Below are positions 55,601-63,938 of a DNA stretch of 64,000 nucleotides, in pieces. Made by a program: the position numbers and the translations under genes. The stretch is from Nakamurella flava (GTDB lineage: Bacteria; Actinomycetota; Actinomycetes; Mycobacteriales; Nakamurellaceae): the NCBI RefSeq assembly GCF_005298075.1, contig NZ_SZZH01000001.1:2356001-2420000 (forward strand), read 5' to 3'. The notes beneath the pieces were generated by a model, which was not told the origin of the DNA, did no database searches, and worked only from the letters and a program-made list of their open reading frames with translations. Positions within the stretch are counted from its first letter, which is position 1. Every line of letters begins with the position of its first letter.

Positions 55601-56785
55601 GTGGGTAACAAGTGGTTCGAAACCGTTGCCGAAGCGCAACGGCGCGCCAAGAAGCGCCTGCCCAAGTCCGTGTACATGGCCCTGGTCGCCGGCTCCGAGA
55701 AGGGCCTGACGATCGAGGACAACCAGGCCGCCTTCGGTGAACTCGGCTTCGCGCCGCACGTCGCCGGTCTGTCGGCCAAGCGTGATCTGTCGACAACGGT
55801 CATGGGACAGGACATCTCGCTGCCGGTCATCATCTCTCCCACCGGCGTCCAGGCGGTCGACCCGGACGGCGAGGTGGCTGTCGCCCGTGCCGCGGCAGCT
55901 CGGGGCACCGCGATGGGCTTGAGCTCGTACGCGAGCAAGTCGATCGAGGAGGTCATCGCGGCCAACCCGCAGACGTTCTTCCAGGTCTACTGGTCGGGTT
56001 CGCGCGATCAGATCAAGCAGCGCGTCGAGCGGGCCCGGGCCGCCGGTGCGAAGGGCCTGATCCTCACGCTCGACTGGTCGTTCTCCATGGGCCGCGACTG
56101 GGGCAGCCCGAAGATCCCCGAGAAGGTCGACCTCAAGGCGATGTGGGACTACGCCCCGGAGGCGATCACCCACCCGCGCTGGCTGTGGTCCTTCGGGAAG
56201 ACCATGAAGATCCCGGATCTCACCGTGCCGAACCTGGCCGATCCGGGTCAACCGGCCCCGACGTTCTTCGGCGTCTATTACGAATGGATGCAGACACCGC
56301 CTCCCACCTGGGACGACGTCGCGTGGCTCGTCGATCTCTGGGGCGGGCCGCTGATGCTCAAGGGCATCTGCCGGGTCGACGACGCCCGGGCCGCGGTCTC
56401 GGCCGGGGTCAGTGCGATCTCGGTGTCCAACCACGGCGGCAACAACCTCGACAGCACCCCGGCGTCGATCCGGGCACTGCCGGCCATCGTCGACGCCGTC
56501 GGCGACCGGGTCGAGGTCGTGCTCGACGGCGGGATCCGCCGCGGCAGTGACGTGGTCAAGGCCGTCGCACTCGGCGCCCGAGCCGTCATGATCGGCCGGG
56601 CCTACCTGTGGGGGCTGGGGGCCAACGGCCAGGCCGGGGTCGAGAACGTCCTCGACATCCTGCGCAGTGGCATCGATTCCGCCGTCCTCGGCCTCGGACA
56701 CTCGTCCGTGCAAGACCTCTCGCCGTCGGACCTGGTCATCCCCGACGGTTTCACCCGCACTCTGGGCGCGCCGGTCGACGCCTGA
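55601..56785 (+). CDS. mftD: Mycofactocin oxidase MftD (FMN-dependent)
   Basis: This is a 394-residue FMN enzyme of the lactate-oxidase-like group that oxidatively deaminates AHDP to premycofactocin. The TIM barrel shows LPVIISPTGVQAVDPDGEVA, GLILTLDW, LKGICRVDDARAAV (FMN-contact Lys), VSNHGGNNLDSTPAS (active-site His, with Asn where lactate dehydrogenases have Arg), VVLDGGIRRGSDVVKAVALG and AVMIGRAYLWGL. The Asn in HGGNN is a family feature of MftD. GTG start 55601 after GAAAGG. It is last of mftABCD and is followed by a terminator. Confidence 0.94.
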   Translation: MGNKWFETVAEAQRRAKKRLPKSVYMALVAGSEKGLTIEDNQAAFGELGFAPHVAGLSAKRDLSTTVMGQDISLPVIISPTGVQAVDPDGEVAVARAAAARGTAMGLSSYASKSIEEVIAANPQTFFQVYWSGSRDQIKQRVERARAAGAKGLILTLDWSFSMGRDWGSPKIPEKVDLKAMWDYAPEAITHPRWLWSFGKTMKIPDLTVPNLADPGQPAPTFFGVYYEWMQTPPPTWDDVAWLVDLWGGPLMLKGICRVDDARAAVSAGVSAISVSNHGGNNLDSTPASIRALPAIVDAVGDRVEVVLDGGIRRGSDVVKAVALGARAVMIGRAYLWGLGANGQAGVENVLDILRSGIDSAVLGLGHSSVQDLSPSDLVIPDGFTRTLGAPVDA

Positions 56786-56815
56786 GCCCACCAGCACCCG
56801 GATCGGTTCCCACGA

Positions 56816-56849
56816 GCCGCCTTTCCTGCCGAACTGCAGGAAAGGCGGC
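56816..56849 (+). terminator. mftD terminator hairpin
   Basis: Arms 56816-56829 (GCCGCCTTTCCTGC) and 56836-56849 are exact reverse complements over 14 bp, with a six-base loop. The stem starts 31 bases after the mftD stop and separates the cofactor operon from the mno promoter region. Confidence 0.85.
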
Positions 56850-57162
56850 CAGTGGTGCGTCCCCTCCCTCCCGACAGCGAGAAATGACGAACGGAAAAGA
56901 GGACTTGCGGCAGCCATCATCGGCTCATATGATCCGATAACCGGAAATCGAATGGGTCCGCGCGAACCGGACGGGACGTCGACCTGCCCATTCGGTCAGG
57001 TCGGTCTTGTATCCGGATAGTTTGCCGCGTGAGATCTATCTCCCACCGTCGACCGGTCGTAGGTTCGCAGGTGTCCGCCGAAGCCCTTTCTTTCCCAGGC
57101 TTCGATGTCGGCACATCCGGTGTCCGTCAGGCGATCTCGCCTGTGCGAAAGAGGAGTGACCA
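56850..57162 (+). promoter_or_regulatory. mno leader and presumed promoter region
   Basis: About 310 bases lie between the mftD terminator and the mno start with no gene. The GC content drops clearly from about 56880 to 57020. Two features stand out: an interrupted palindrome CGGCTCATATGATCCG at 56921-56936 (TCATATGA core), and a seven-bp hairpin CAGGCGA-TC-TCGCCTG at 57128-57143 ending six bases before the AAGAGGAG ribosome site at 57150-57157. The first may be a regulator site (MnoR-like candidate), the second may affect translation. I see no convincing -35/-10 pair. Confidence 0.5.
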
Positions 57163-58455
57163 ATGAAGGTCGAAGAACTGCTCAAGCCGTTCCCCATCAA
57201 GGAATTCCATCCGTTCCCCCGGGCGATGCTCGGGCCGGGTGCCTTCGAGATGGTCGGTCCGGAGGCCATCAAACTCGGCTTCCGCAAGCCCCTGGTGATG
57301 ACGTCCGGGCTCCGCGGTTCCGGGCTGGTCGAGCAGCTGATGGGCTCGCTCAAGTGGCACGGGATCGAGGCCGTTCTGTACGACAAGGTCGAGTCCAACC
57401 CCAAGGACTACAACGTCATGGATTCCGTGGCGCTGTACCAGGAGAACGACTGCGACAGCTTCATCTCCATCGGTGGTGGATCCAGCCACGACGCCTGCAA
57501 GGGCGCCCGCATCTCGGTGGCCCACGACGGCCGGAACGTCAACGACTTCGAGGGCTTCAACAAGTCCGAGAACCCGCGGAACCCCCCGCACATCGCGATC
57601 TCCACCACGGCCGGCACCGGCTCGGAGACCTCCTGGGCCTACGTCATCACCGATACGACGACCGACCCTGACAACCCGCACAAGTACGTCGCGTTCGACG
57701 ACGCCGCCGTGGCCACCCTGGCCATCGACGACCCGACGCTGTACTACACCTGCCCCATCGACTACACGGCGCAGTGCGGTTTCGACGTCCTGGCCCACGC
57801 GAGCGAGCCGTACGTCTCCCGGCTCAACTTCGAGCCGTCGCTCGGCAACGCCATCCGGGCCATCAAGCTGACCGCGGAGAACCTCCGGCAGGCCACGTGG
57901 AACCCGACCGATCTGGCCGGCCGCGAGGGCATGATGTACGCCCAGTACATCGCCGCGCAGGCCTTCAACTCCGGCGGTCTCGGGATCATCCACTCCACCT
58001 CGCACGCCATCAGCGCCTTCTACGACACCCACCACGGCCTGAACAACGCCATCGCCCTACCGCGGGTGTGGGCCTTCAACATGCCGACCCACTACAAGCG
58101 GTTCGCCGACATCGCCCAGGCGATGGGCGTCGACACCCACGGCATGACCGACGTGCAGGCCGCCGAGGCGGCGCTGGCCGCCGGCATCCGGCTGCTGCGG
58201 GACGTCGGGATCCCGGAGAAGTTCACCGACGTCACCAAGGACAGCTACTCCAAGAACCGTCTGGGCGAGGGCCCGACCGAGTACTACAAGAACGCTCCGG
58301 TCATCAAGGGCGACAAGGCCGACGTCGACCGCATCACCAACCACATCCTGGGCGATGCCTGCACGCCGGGCAACGCCAAGGAGTGCACGTTCGACACGGT
58401 CCGCCCGGTGGTCGAGCACTGCATGAACGGCGACCTGGACGAGCTTCTCAGCTAG
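57163..58455 (+). CDS. mno: NDMA/mycofactocin-dependent methanol dehydrogenase
   Basis: This is a 430-residue nicotinoprotein alcohol dehydrogenase of the iron-type group III family. It holds tightly bound NAD(P) and uses mycofactocin (NDMA in the test tube) to accept electrons when oxidising methanol and other short alcohols. The start MKVEELLKPFPIKEFHPFPR is a family signature. The cofactor loop is ISIGGGSSHDACKGARISVA and TTAGTGSETSWAYVI. All four metal ligands are present: D208, H212 (GFDVLAHASE), H277 and H291 (IIHSTSHAIS, THHGLNN). Length equals the family norm. Followed by the metal-related genes at 58537-63895. Confidence 0.97.
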   Translation: MKVEELLKPFPIKEFHPFPRAMLGPGAFEMVGPEAIKLGFRKPLVMTSGLRGSGLVEQLMGSLKWHGIEAVLYDKVESNPKDYNVMDSVALYQENDCDSFISIGGGSSHDACKGARISVAHDGRNVNDFEGFNKSENPRNPPHIAISTTAGTGSETSWAYVITDTTTDPDNPHKYVAFDDAAVATLAIDDPTLYYTCPIDYTAQCGFDVLAHASEPYVSRLNFEPSLGNAIRAIKLTAENLRQATWNPTDLAGREGMMYAQYIAAQAFNSGGLGIIHSTSHAISAFYDTHHGLNNAIALPRVWAFNMPTHYKRFADIAQAMGVDTHGMTDVQAAEAALAAGIRLLRDVGIPEKFTDVTKDSYSKNRLGEGPTEYYKNAPVIKGDKADVDRITNHILGDACTPGNAKECTFDTVRPVVEHCMNGDLDELLS

Positions 58456-58536
58456 GTCCGCGTCACCACGTCGGCCGGGTGGCCCGACCCCAGATCGGGC
58501 CGGGCCACTCGGACACCCACCACCGAGGAGCTTGTC

Positions 58537-59784
58537 GTGAGCACTTTCGCCAGCGTCGACGAAGTCAGTGCCGCTCTCGCCGAACACGGGTACATCCCGG
58601 ACCGGCGCGTGGCCACCACCGTCTTCCTCATGCTGCAACTGGACCGGCCGGCCCTACTGGAGGGCCCGGCGGGCGTCGGGAAGACCGAGCTGGCCAAGGC
58701 CATCAGCGCCATCACCGGCCGCCGCCTGGTCCGGCTGCAGTGTTATGAGGGGCAGGACGAGACGAAGGCCCTCTACGACTGGGACTACGGCAAGCAGCTG
58801 CTCTACACCCAGCTGCTGCGCGACAAGATCGGCGAGATCGTCTCCGACGCCCCTGATCTGGAGTCGGCCGTCGACCTGCTCTCCCAGCACGACTCGGTGT
58901 TCTTCTCCGAGCGGTTCCTGGCCCCCCGCCCGCTGTTCGAGGCGATCAACGGGCAGGAGCCGGCGGTCCTGCTCATCGACGAGATCGACCGGGCGGACGA
59001 GGCTCTGGAGGCGGTCCTGCTGGAGACGCTGGGCGAATACCAGATCTCCATCCCCGAGATCGGCCGGTTCGAGGCCCGCACAGCACCGCTGGTGCTGCTC
59101 ACCTCCAACAACACCCGGGACCTGTCCGCCGCACTCAAGCGGCGCTGCCTGCACCTGTTCCTGGACTACCCGGACGCCGACCGGGAGCTGGAGATCCTGC
59201 GGAGCAAGCAGACCGGTCTGTCCGACGCACTGGCCGCGCAGCTGGTCCAGGTGGTCCGCGGTCTGCGCGACCTGGAACTGCGCAAGGCCCCCAGCATCTC
59301 CGAGACCATCGACTGGGCGCGCACCCTGGCCGTCCTGGGGGCCACCGAACTGGACGCGAAAGTGCTGGCCGACACGGTGTCCGTCGTCGTCAAGTACGAA
59401 CGCGACCACGCCCGCGCCATCAAGGCGCTGCCGACGCTCATCGACCCGAATGCGGTCGTGCCCGACCACCGGCCCGATCACTCCCACGGCCACGGGCATT
59501 CGCATTCCCACGGCGGCCACACCCACAGTCACGACGACGGCGATCACGACCACAGCCACGACGACCACGACCATTCGCACGGTCACCCGAAGGACGAGGT
59601 CGGCGTCGCCCGACGCGCCGAGAAGGACAAGCCCGGTCGGCACGGGCCCGGCCACTACGGCACCCCGCCGTACGCCGCCGGGGACGACGACCTGGTGCCC
59701 GAGGTCCTGCCCAAGACGGCGGTCGGACCGGATCGGGGCAAGCGGTCGTTCGCGGCCGGCCTCGGCCGCCGCCGCGCGATCTAG
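58537..59784 (+). CDS. MoxR-type AAA+ ATPase with histidine-rich insert
   Basis: This is a 415-residue AAA+ protein. The core (residues 1-290) has Walker A GPAGVGKT (43-50), Walker B VLLIDEIDR (144-152), sensor 1 LLTSNNTRD and sensor 2-type RCLHLFLDYPD arginines. From residue 311 to 350 there are 17 His in 40 residues mixed with Asp, Ser and Gly (DNA 59467-59586), typical of metal-storage tails as in HypB, CooJ or UreE. The family members CoxD, NorQ and CbbQ remodel partner enzymes, some by inserting metal centres. GTG start 58537 after GAGGAG; 81 bases behind mno and nine before its VWA partner. Confidence 0.9.
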   Translation: MSTFASVDEVSAALAEHGYIPDRRVATTVFLMLQLDRPALLEGPAGVGKTELAKAISAITGRRLVRLQCYEGQDETKALYDWDYGKQLLYTQLLRDKIGEIVSDAPDLESAVDLLSQHDSVFFSERFLAPRPLFEAINGQEPAVLLIDEIDRADEALEAVLLETLGEYQISIPEIGRFEARTAPLVLLTSNNTRDLSAALKRRCLHLFLDYPDADRELEILRSKQTGLSDALAAQLVQVVRGLRDLELRKAPSISETIDWARTLAVLGATELDAKVLADTVSVVVKYERDHARAIKALPTLIDPNAVVPDHRPDHSHGHGHSHSHGGHTHSHDDGDHDHSHDDHDHSHGHPKDEVGVARRAEKDKPGRHGPGHYGTPPYAAGDDDLVPEVLPKTAVGPDRGKRSFAAGLGRRRAI

Positions 59785-59792
59785 GCCCGGTC

Positions 59793-61328
59793 ATGCAGGA
59801 GACCATCCACCGGTTCACCCGGTTCCTGCGGCTGGCGGGGATCCGGGTGTCGGTGGCCGAGGTGGTCGACGCGGTCACCGCGACGGGTCAACCCGGCGTC
59901 CTGGCCGACCGGGAGACCCTGCGCGGCGCGCTACTGGTCACGCTCATCAAGGACCGCCGTGACCGGGAGACCTTCGACACCGTCTTCGACGCGTTCTTCT
60001 CCCTGCAGCCGGTCTGGACCGCAGAACCGGAGGGGCACAGCCACGCCCACGACGACCTGGTTGACGAGGGCGAGTTGCGTCAGTTCACGCTCACCGAGGA
60101 ACCCTCGCAGACACCGGGTTTCGGGCACAGCCACGAGAAGCCCAAGGACATCCGCCAGTACTTCGACCCGAAGGACATGGCGCAGCAGTACAACCTGCAC
60201 CAGGACGCCGACAAGGTCGACATCGCCGCGCTCAGTGACGAGATGGTGCTCTCGGCCGACCAGCCGACCACCGAGAACGGCGCTCCCCGCGTCCAGATCG
60301 AGACCAGCCATCTGCACGGGGCGACCATGCCCCACGAGTTGACGACGGCGACCGGGGCCAAGCTCGACACCAACCTCTCGATCGCCGAAGAGGCCGCCCT
60401 GATGGACTGGTTGGCCCACGGGGACGACCAGGAACTGCCGGACGAGGTTCTCGCGCTGATGCGGTCCCAGGTCGCCGGGATCATGGACCAGCTGCCGGAG
60501 ATGCTGCGCAAGCACCTCGCGGCGTTCGCCGCCCTGCGCGAGCAGGCCGTCGAGGAGGCCGAACCCGCGCGGCAGGCGGCGGTGCAGGCCATCTCGGAAG
60601 CCGACCGGGTGCGGCTGGAGGAGACGCTGCGCGAGCTGGTCCGCTCGATGAGCGGCGCGCTGACCCACCGTCGCCGCCCCGGCGCCCGGGGGCGGATCGA
60701 CTCGGCCCGCACGATGCACCGCAGCATGCGCTACGACGGCATCCCGTTCCGGCCGGTGTCAGTGGTGCGCGCGGAAGACCGTCCGCGGCTGCTCATCCTG
60801 GCCGACGTGAGCCTGTCCGTGCGGCTGTCCACCCGCTTCACCCTGCAGGTCGTCCACGGTCTGCAGCGGCTGGTGCCCCGGGTGCGGACCTTCGCGTTCG
60901 TCGACGACATCGCCGAGGTGACCGACGTCTTCGCCGATCACGGCGTCGAGGAGGCGCTGGGGCTGCTGATGGGCGGCGACATCCTCGACGTGGACGCCAA
61001 CTCCGACTACGGGACGTCGTTCGTCAACTTCCTGGAGCAGTACGGCGGCGAGATCAACCGCCGCACCACCGTTCTCATCCTGGGGGACGGTCGGGGCAAC
61101 GGGAAGGACCCGCATCCGGAGGCGCTGGAGGAACTGGCCCGGCGGGCCCGGGAGGTCATCTGGCTCACCCCGGAGGCGCGCTACTCCTGGGTGCTGGCCG
61201 GCTCGGACATGGCGCTCTACGAGTCCCTCTGCAGCCGCGTGGAGGTCGTGCCCGATCTCGCGTCACTGGACAAGGTGGCCACCAAATACACCAACCGGAC
61301 CCACGGAGGCGTCCATGCATATCCCTGA
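59793..61328 (+). CDS. VWA-domain protein, CoxE/MoxR-partner type
   Basis: This is a 511-residue partner of the AAA+ ATPase. Residues 1-75 form an N-terminal helical domain; two His motifs, GHSHAHDD (81-88) and GHSHEKPKD (111-119), echo the His tract of the ATPase. A central helical region follows, and the C-terminal VWA domain (about 330-500) has an intact MIDAS, D338-x-S340-x-S342 in LADVSLSVR, with the Asp/Thr in SDYGTSF. VWA partners of MoxR proteins usually bind the client enzyme. The stop overlaps cbiM by 14 bases, so ATPase partner and metal importer are translationally coupled. Confidence 0.88.
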   Translation: MQETIHRFTRFLRLAGIRVSVAEVVDAVTATGQPGVLADRETLRGALLVTLIKDRRDRETFDTVFDAFFSLQPVWTAEPEGHSHAHDDLVDEGELRQFTLTEEPSQTPGFGHSHEKPKDIRQYFDPKDMAQQYNLHQDADKVDIAALSDEMVLSADQPTTENGAPRVQIETSHLHGATMPHELTTATGAKLDTNLSIAEEAALMDWLAHGDDQELPDEVLALMRSQVAGIMDQLPEMLRKHLAAFAALREQAVEEAEPARQAAVQAISEADRVRLEETLRELVRSMSGALTHRRRPGARGRIDSARTMHRSMRYDGIPFRPVSVVRAEDRPRLLILADVSLSVRLSTRFTLQVVHGLQRLVPRVRTFAFVDDIAEVTDVFADHGVEEALGLLMGGDILDVDANSDYGTSFVNFLEQYGGEINRRTTVLILGDGRGNGKDPHPEALEELARRAREVIWLTPEARYSWVLAGSDMALYESLCSRVEVVPDLASLDKVATKYTNRTHGGVHAYP

Positions 61329-62019
61329 CGGTTTCATCAACGCCCCGACCTGCGTGGTCGGCGGTGTGGTCGCCGCCGGTCTGATCGCGGTGTCGGTCCG
61401 CAAGGCCGCGGCGACGCTGGACGATCGGCAGATCCCGCTGGCCGGTCTGGTCGCGGCGTTCATCTTCGCCGTGCAGATGCTGAACTTCCCGGTGGCCGGG
61501 GGCACCAGCGGACACCTGCTGGGCGGGGTGCTGGCCGCCGTCCTCGTCGGGCCCTGGGTCGGCAGCCTGGCCCTGTCGGTGGTGTTCGCGGTCCAGGCCC
61601 TGGTGTTCGCCGACGGCGGGCTGACCGCGCTCGGACTCAACATCATCCTGATGGGGTACACCACGTGCTTCGGTGGGTACGCCGTCTTCCTGCTGGTCCG
61701 CAAGGTGCTGCCGAAGACGGCGACCGCGGTGGTCGGGGCCTCCGCCGTCGCCGCATGGTCGGGCGTCGTGCTGGCCTCGCTGGTGTTCACGTTCTACTAC
61801 GCGGTCGGCGGCACGGGCGGTGCTCCGCTGGGGACGGTCGCGATGGCGATGATCGGTGTGCACATGCTCATCGGCATCGGCGAGGCCGTCATCACCGCCC
61901 TGACCGTCAGTGCCGTGCTCTCGAGCCGGCCGGATCTCGTCCACGGGGCCCGCGACCTGCGGCCCGCGCTCACCATCCAGACGCCCGCGGGCGCACCGGC
62001 CGCCGGGAGGGCCCGATGA
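61315..62019 (+). CDS. cbiM: Cobalt/nickel ECF transporter S component CbiM
   Basis: This is the metal-recognising membrane subunit of a CbiMNQO-type importer. The N-terminus MHIPDGFI supplies the metal ligand set (free amine, H2 and later His), and NFPVAGGTSGHLLGGVLAAV carries the second conserved His. There are about seven helices in 234 residues. It is wedged between the VWA gene (14-base overlap) and the PDGLE gene (four-base overlap). CbiM proteins import Co2+ and sometimes Ni2+. No cobalamin riboswitch can fit before it because there is no gap. Confidence 0.93.
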   Translation: MHIPDGFINAPTCVVGGVVAAGLIAVSVRKAAATLDDRQIPLAGLVAAFIFAVQMLNFPVAGGTSGHLLGGVLAAVLVGPWVGSLALSVVFAVQALVFADGGLTALGLNIILMGYTTCFGGYAVFLLVRKVLPKTATAVVGASAVAAWSGVVLASLVFTFYYAVGGTGGAPLGTVAMAMIGVHMLIGIGEAVITALTVSAVLSSRPDLVHGARDLRPALTIQTPAGAPAAGRAR

Positions 62020-62339
62020 AGCGGACACCGATCACCCTGTTCGTGCTGCTCGGCGTCGGGCTGACCCTGGTACTGGCCTTCTTTGTCAGTCCGCTGGCCA
62101 GTTCCGCCCCCGACGGGCTGGAACGGGTCGCCATCGACCAGGGCTTCGAAGGCCAGGCCACCGAGCACGCGATGGCCACCGGTCCGCTGGCCGACTACAG
62201 CGTCGCGGGGATCCACGAGACCTGGCTGTCGACCGGGCTGTCCGGCGTCATCGGGGTCGTCCTGTGTTTCGCGCTGGCCGCTGCCCTGGTGCTGGCGATC
62301 CGATGGGTGCGCCGCCGCCCGACCGTCCCGACGGCCTGA
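62016..62339 (+). CDS. PDGLE-domain transporter subunit (CbiN-like)
   Basis: This is a 107-residue membrane protein with two helices: FVLLGVGLTLVLAFFVSPLA near the N-terminus, and GVIGVVLCFALAAALVLAIR near the C-terminus. The extracellular loop begins SSAPDGLERVAIDQGF, the PDGLE motif, found in place of CbiN in some cobalt/nickel importers. It overlaps cbiM by four bases. The loop probably helps to gate metal entry. Confidence 0.9.
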   Translation: MKRTPITLFVLLGVGLTLVLAFFVSPLASSAPDGLERVAIDQGFEGQATEHAMATGPLADYSVAGIHETWLSTGLSGVIGVVLCFALAAALVLAIRWVRRRPTVPTA

Positions 62340-62348
62340 GGCACGGTC

Positions 62349-63134
62349 ATGGGATCGGGCCCCGGGCACAGCCACGTGTTCTTCGTGCACACCGACTCCG
62401 GGGTGCACCGGCTGGCGCCGGAGTGCAAGCTCGTCGCCACCCTGCTGTTCGTCTTCGCGGTCGTCGCCACGCCGCGGGAGGCGTTCTGGGCTTTCGCGCT
62501 GGACGCCGCGATCTTGGTCGCCATCGCGCTGGTCGCGCGGGTGCCGCTGGGAAAGCTCGCCCGCCGCATGGTGATCGAGGTGCCGTTCCTGGCGTTCGCG
62601 GTGTTCCTGCCGCTCGTCGGCCACGGCCCGTTCGTCGACGTCGGGTTCCTGACCCTCTCCGAGCCGGGCCTGTGGGGCGCCTGGAACATCGTCGTCAAAG
62701 GCACGTTGGGCGTGGCGGCCACCTCGCTGCTGACCGCCACGACGACGGTGCCGGAGCTGCTGCTCGCCCTCCAGCGGCTGCGGGTGCCCCGGGCCCTGGT
62801 CGGCATCGCCAGCTTCATGCTGCGGTACGGGCAGGTGCTCACCGACGACCTCCGCCGCATGCGGATCGCCCGCCTGTCCCGGGGCGACGACCCCCGGTGG
62901 CTGTGGCAGGTGGCCGGGATCGCCCGGACCGCCGGGGCGCTGTTCGTCCGGTCGTACGAGCGTGGGGAACGGGTCTACGTGGCCATGCTGGCCCGCGGCT
63001 ACGGCTTCGCCGCGGACGAGACCGCCGACGAGATCGCCAGCGGCCGGGCCCCCCGACGTTCCTGGCTCAGCGCCCTGACCGCCCCGGTGGCCGCCGGTGT
63101 CGTCTGCGGCGTGGCCCTGGCCGGTGCCCGATGA
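62349..63134 (+). CDS. cbiQ: ECF transporter T component CbiQ
   Basis: This is the 261-residue transmembrane coupling subunit, which links CbiM to the ATPase. The N-terminus is hydrophilic with HSHVFFVHTDSGVHRLAPEC, including several His; then about five helices and a cytosolic region with the coupling motif ERVYVAMLARGYG. ALQRLRVPRALVGIASFMLRYG is also typical. ATG at 62349 lies nine bases after the PDGLE gene. It overlaps cbiO by four bases. Confidence 0.92.
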   Translation: MGSGPGHSHVFFVHTDSGVHRLAPECKLVATLLFVFAVVATPREAFWAFALDAAILVAIALVARVPLGKLARRMVIEVPFLAFAVFLPLVGHGPFVDVGFLTLSEPGLWGAWNIVVKGTLGVAATSLLTATTTVPELLLALQRLRVPRALVGIASFMLRYGQVLTDDLRRMRIARLSRGDDPRWLWQVAGIARTAGALFVRSYERGERVYVAMLARGYGFAADETADEIASGRAPRRSWLSALTAPVAAGVVCGVALAGAR

Positions 63135-63895
63135 CCGCCGCACCGCAGGCCCAGGGCCGGCTCCAGGGCCGGCTCCAGGTCAGTGAACTCGCCTTCGCCT
63201 ACCCCGACGGCCGGCAGGTGCTGTTCGGCGTCGACCTGCTCGTCGAACCCGGGGAACGGGTCGCCATCCTCGGGCCCAACGGGGCCGGCAAGACCACGCT
63301 CGTCCTGCACCTCAACGGCACTCTGCTGGCCGGGGCCGGTTCGGTGACGGTCGACGGCGTGACCGCGGAGAAGTCGACGCTGCGGGAGATCCGCCGCCGG
63401 GTGGGCGTGGTGTTCCAGGACCCGGACGATCAGCTGTTCTCGCCGACCGTCCGGGACGATGTGGCCTTCGGTCCGCGCAATCTCGGTCTGCGTGGCCACG
63501 ACCTGCAGCACCGGGTGCACGACGCCCTGCACGCGGTAGGGATGGAATCGGCCGTCGGCCGGGCCCCGCACCACCTGTCGTTCGGGCAGCGGCGGCGGGT
63601 GGCCGCGGCGACCGTGCTGGCGATGGATCCCACCGTGCTGGTGCTGGACGAGCCGTCGTCCAACCTCGACCCGCAGGCCCGTCGAGAGTTCGCCGACATC
63701 GTGCTCTCGCTCGGTCTGACGACGGTGATGGTCACCCACGACCTGCTCTACGCCCTGCAGCTGTGCCCCCGCTCGGTGATCATGGACGAGGGGCGGATCG
63801 TCGCCGACGGGCCGACCCGCGAGATCCTGGCCGACGGGGAACTGCTGGCCGCCCACCGTCTGGAACTGCCCGTCGGGTGCGTCCTGCCGGTCTGA
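63131..63895 (+). CDS. cbiO: ECF transporter ATPase CbiO
   Basis: This 254-residue ATPase powers the metal importer. Walker A GPNGAGKT is at residues 48-55, the Q-loop at VVFQDPDDQLFSPTV (typical of CbiO/EcfA), signature LSFGQRRRVAAATVLAMDP and Walker B VLVLDEPSSNLDPQARREF. The switch is VTHDLLYAL. A small repeat near its start encodes LQGRLQGRLQV. Since there is one ATPase gene, it should act as a homodimer. It ends the mno-cbi run; a short gap to the next gene holds no strong hairpin. Confidence 0.93.
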   Translation: MTAAPQAQGRLQGRLQVSELAFAYPDGRQVLFGVDLLVEPGERVAILGPNGAGKTTLVLHLNGTLLAGAGSVTVDGVTAEKSTLREIRRRVGVVFQDPDDQLFSPTVRDDVAFGPRNLGLRGHDLQHRVHDALHAVGMESAVGRAPHHLSFGQRRRVAAATVLAMDPTVLVLDEPSSNLDPQARREFADIVLSLGLTTVMVTHDLLYALQLCPRSVIMDEGRIVADGPTREILADGELLAAHRLELPVGCVLPV

Positions 63896-63938
63896 CCGGC
63901 GGGGCGTGAGGGTCGTTCGGCCGGGGAACGGTGGACCC

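Noticed and set aside
59467..59586. His-rich stretch as a low-complexity artefact or wrong frame
   Set aside because: The frame is unbroken from Walker A to the stop, both flanking parts are conserved-looking, and the partner VWA gene has similar His motifs.
58537..61328. AAA+/VWA pair as cobaltochelatase CobS/CobT or Mg-chelatase subunits
   Set aside because: No large chelatase subunit (CobN/BchH) or tetrapyrrole genes are near, and the ATPase has MoxR features plus a His tract; linkage is to an alcohol dehydrogenase.
61290..61330. Cobalamin riboswitch before cbiM
   Set aside because: cbiM overlaps the VWA gene by 14 bases, leaving no leader for a riboswitch.
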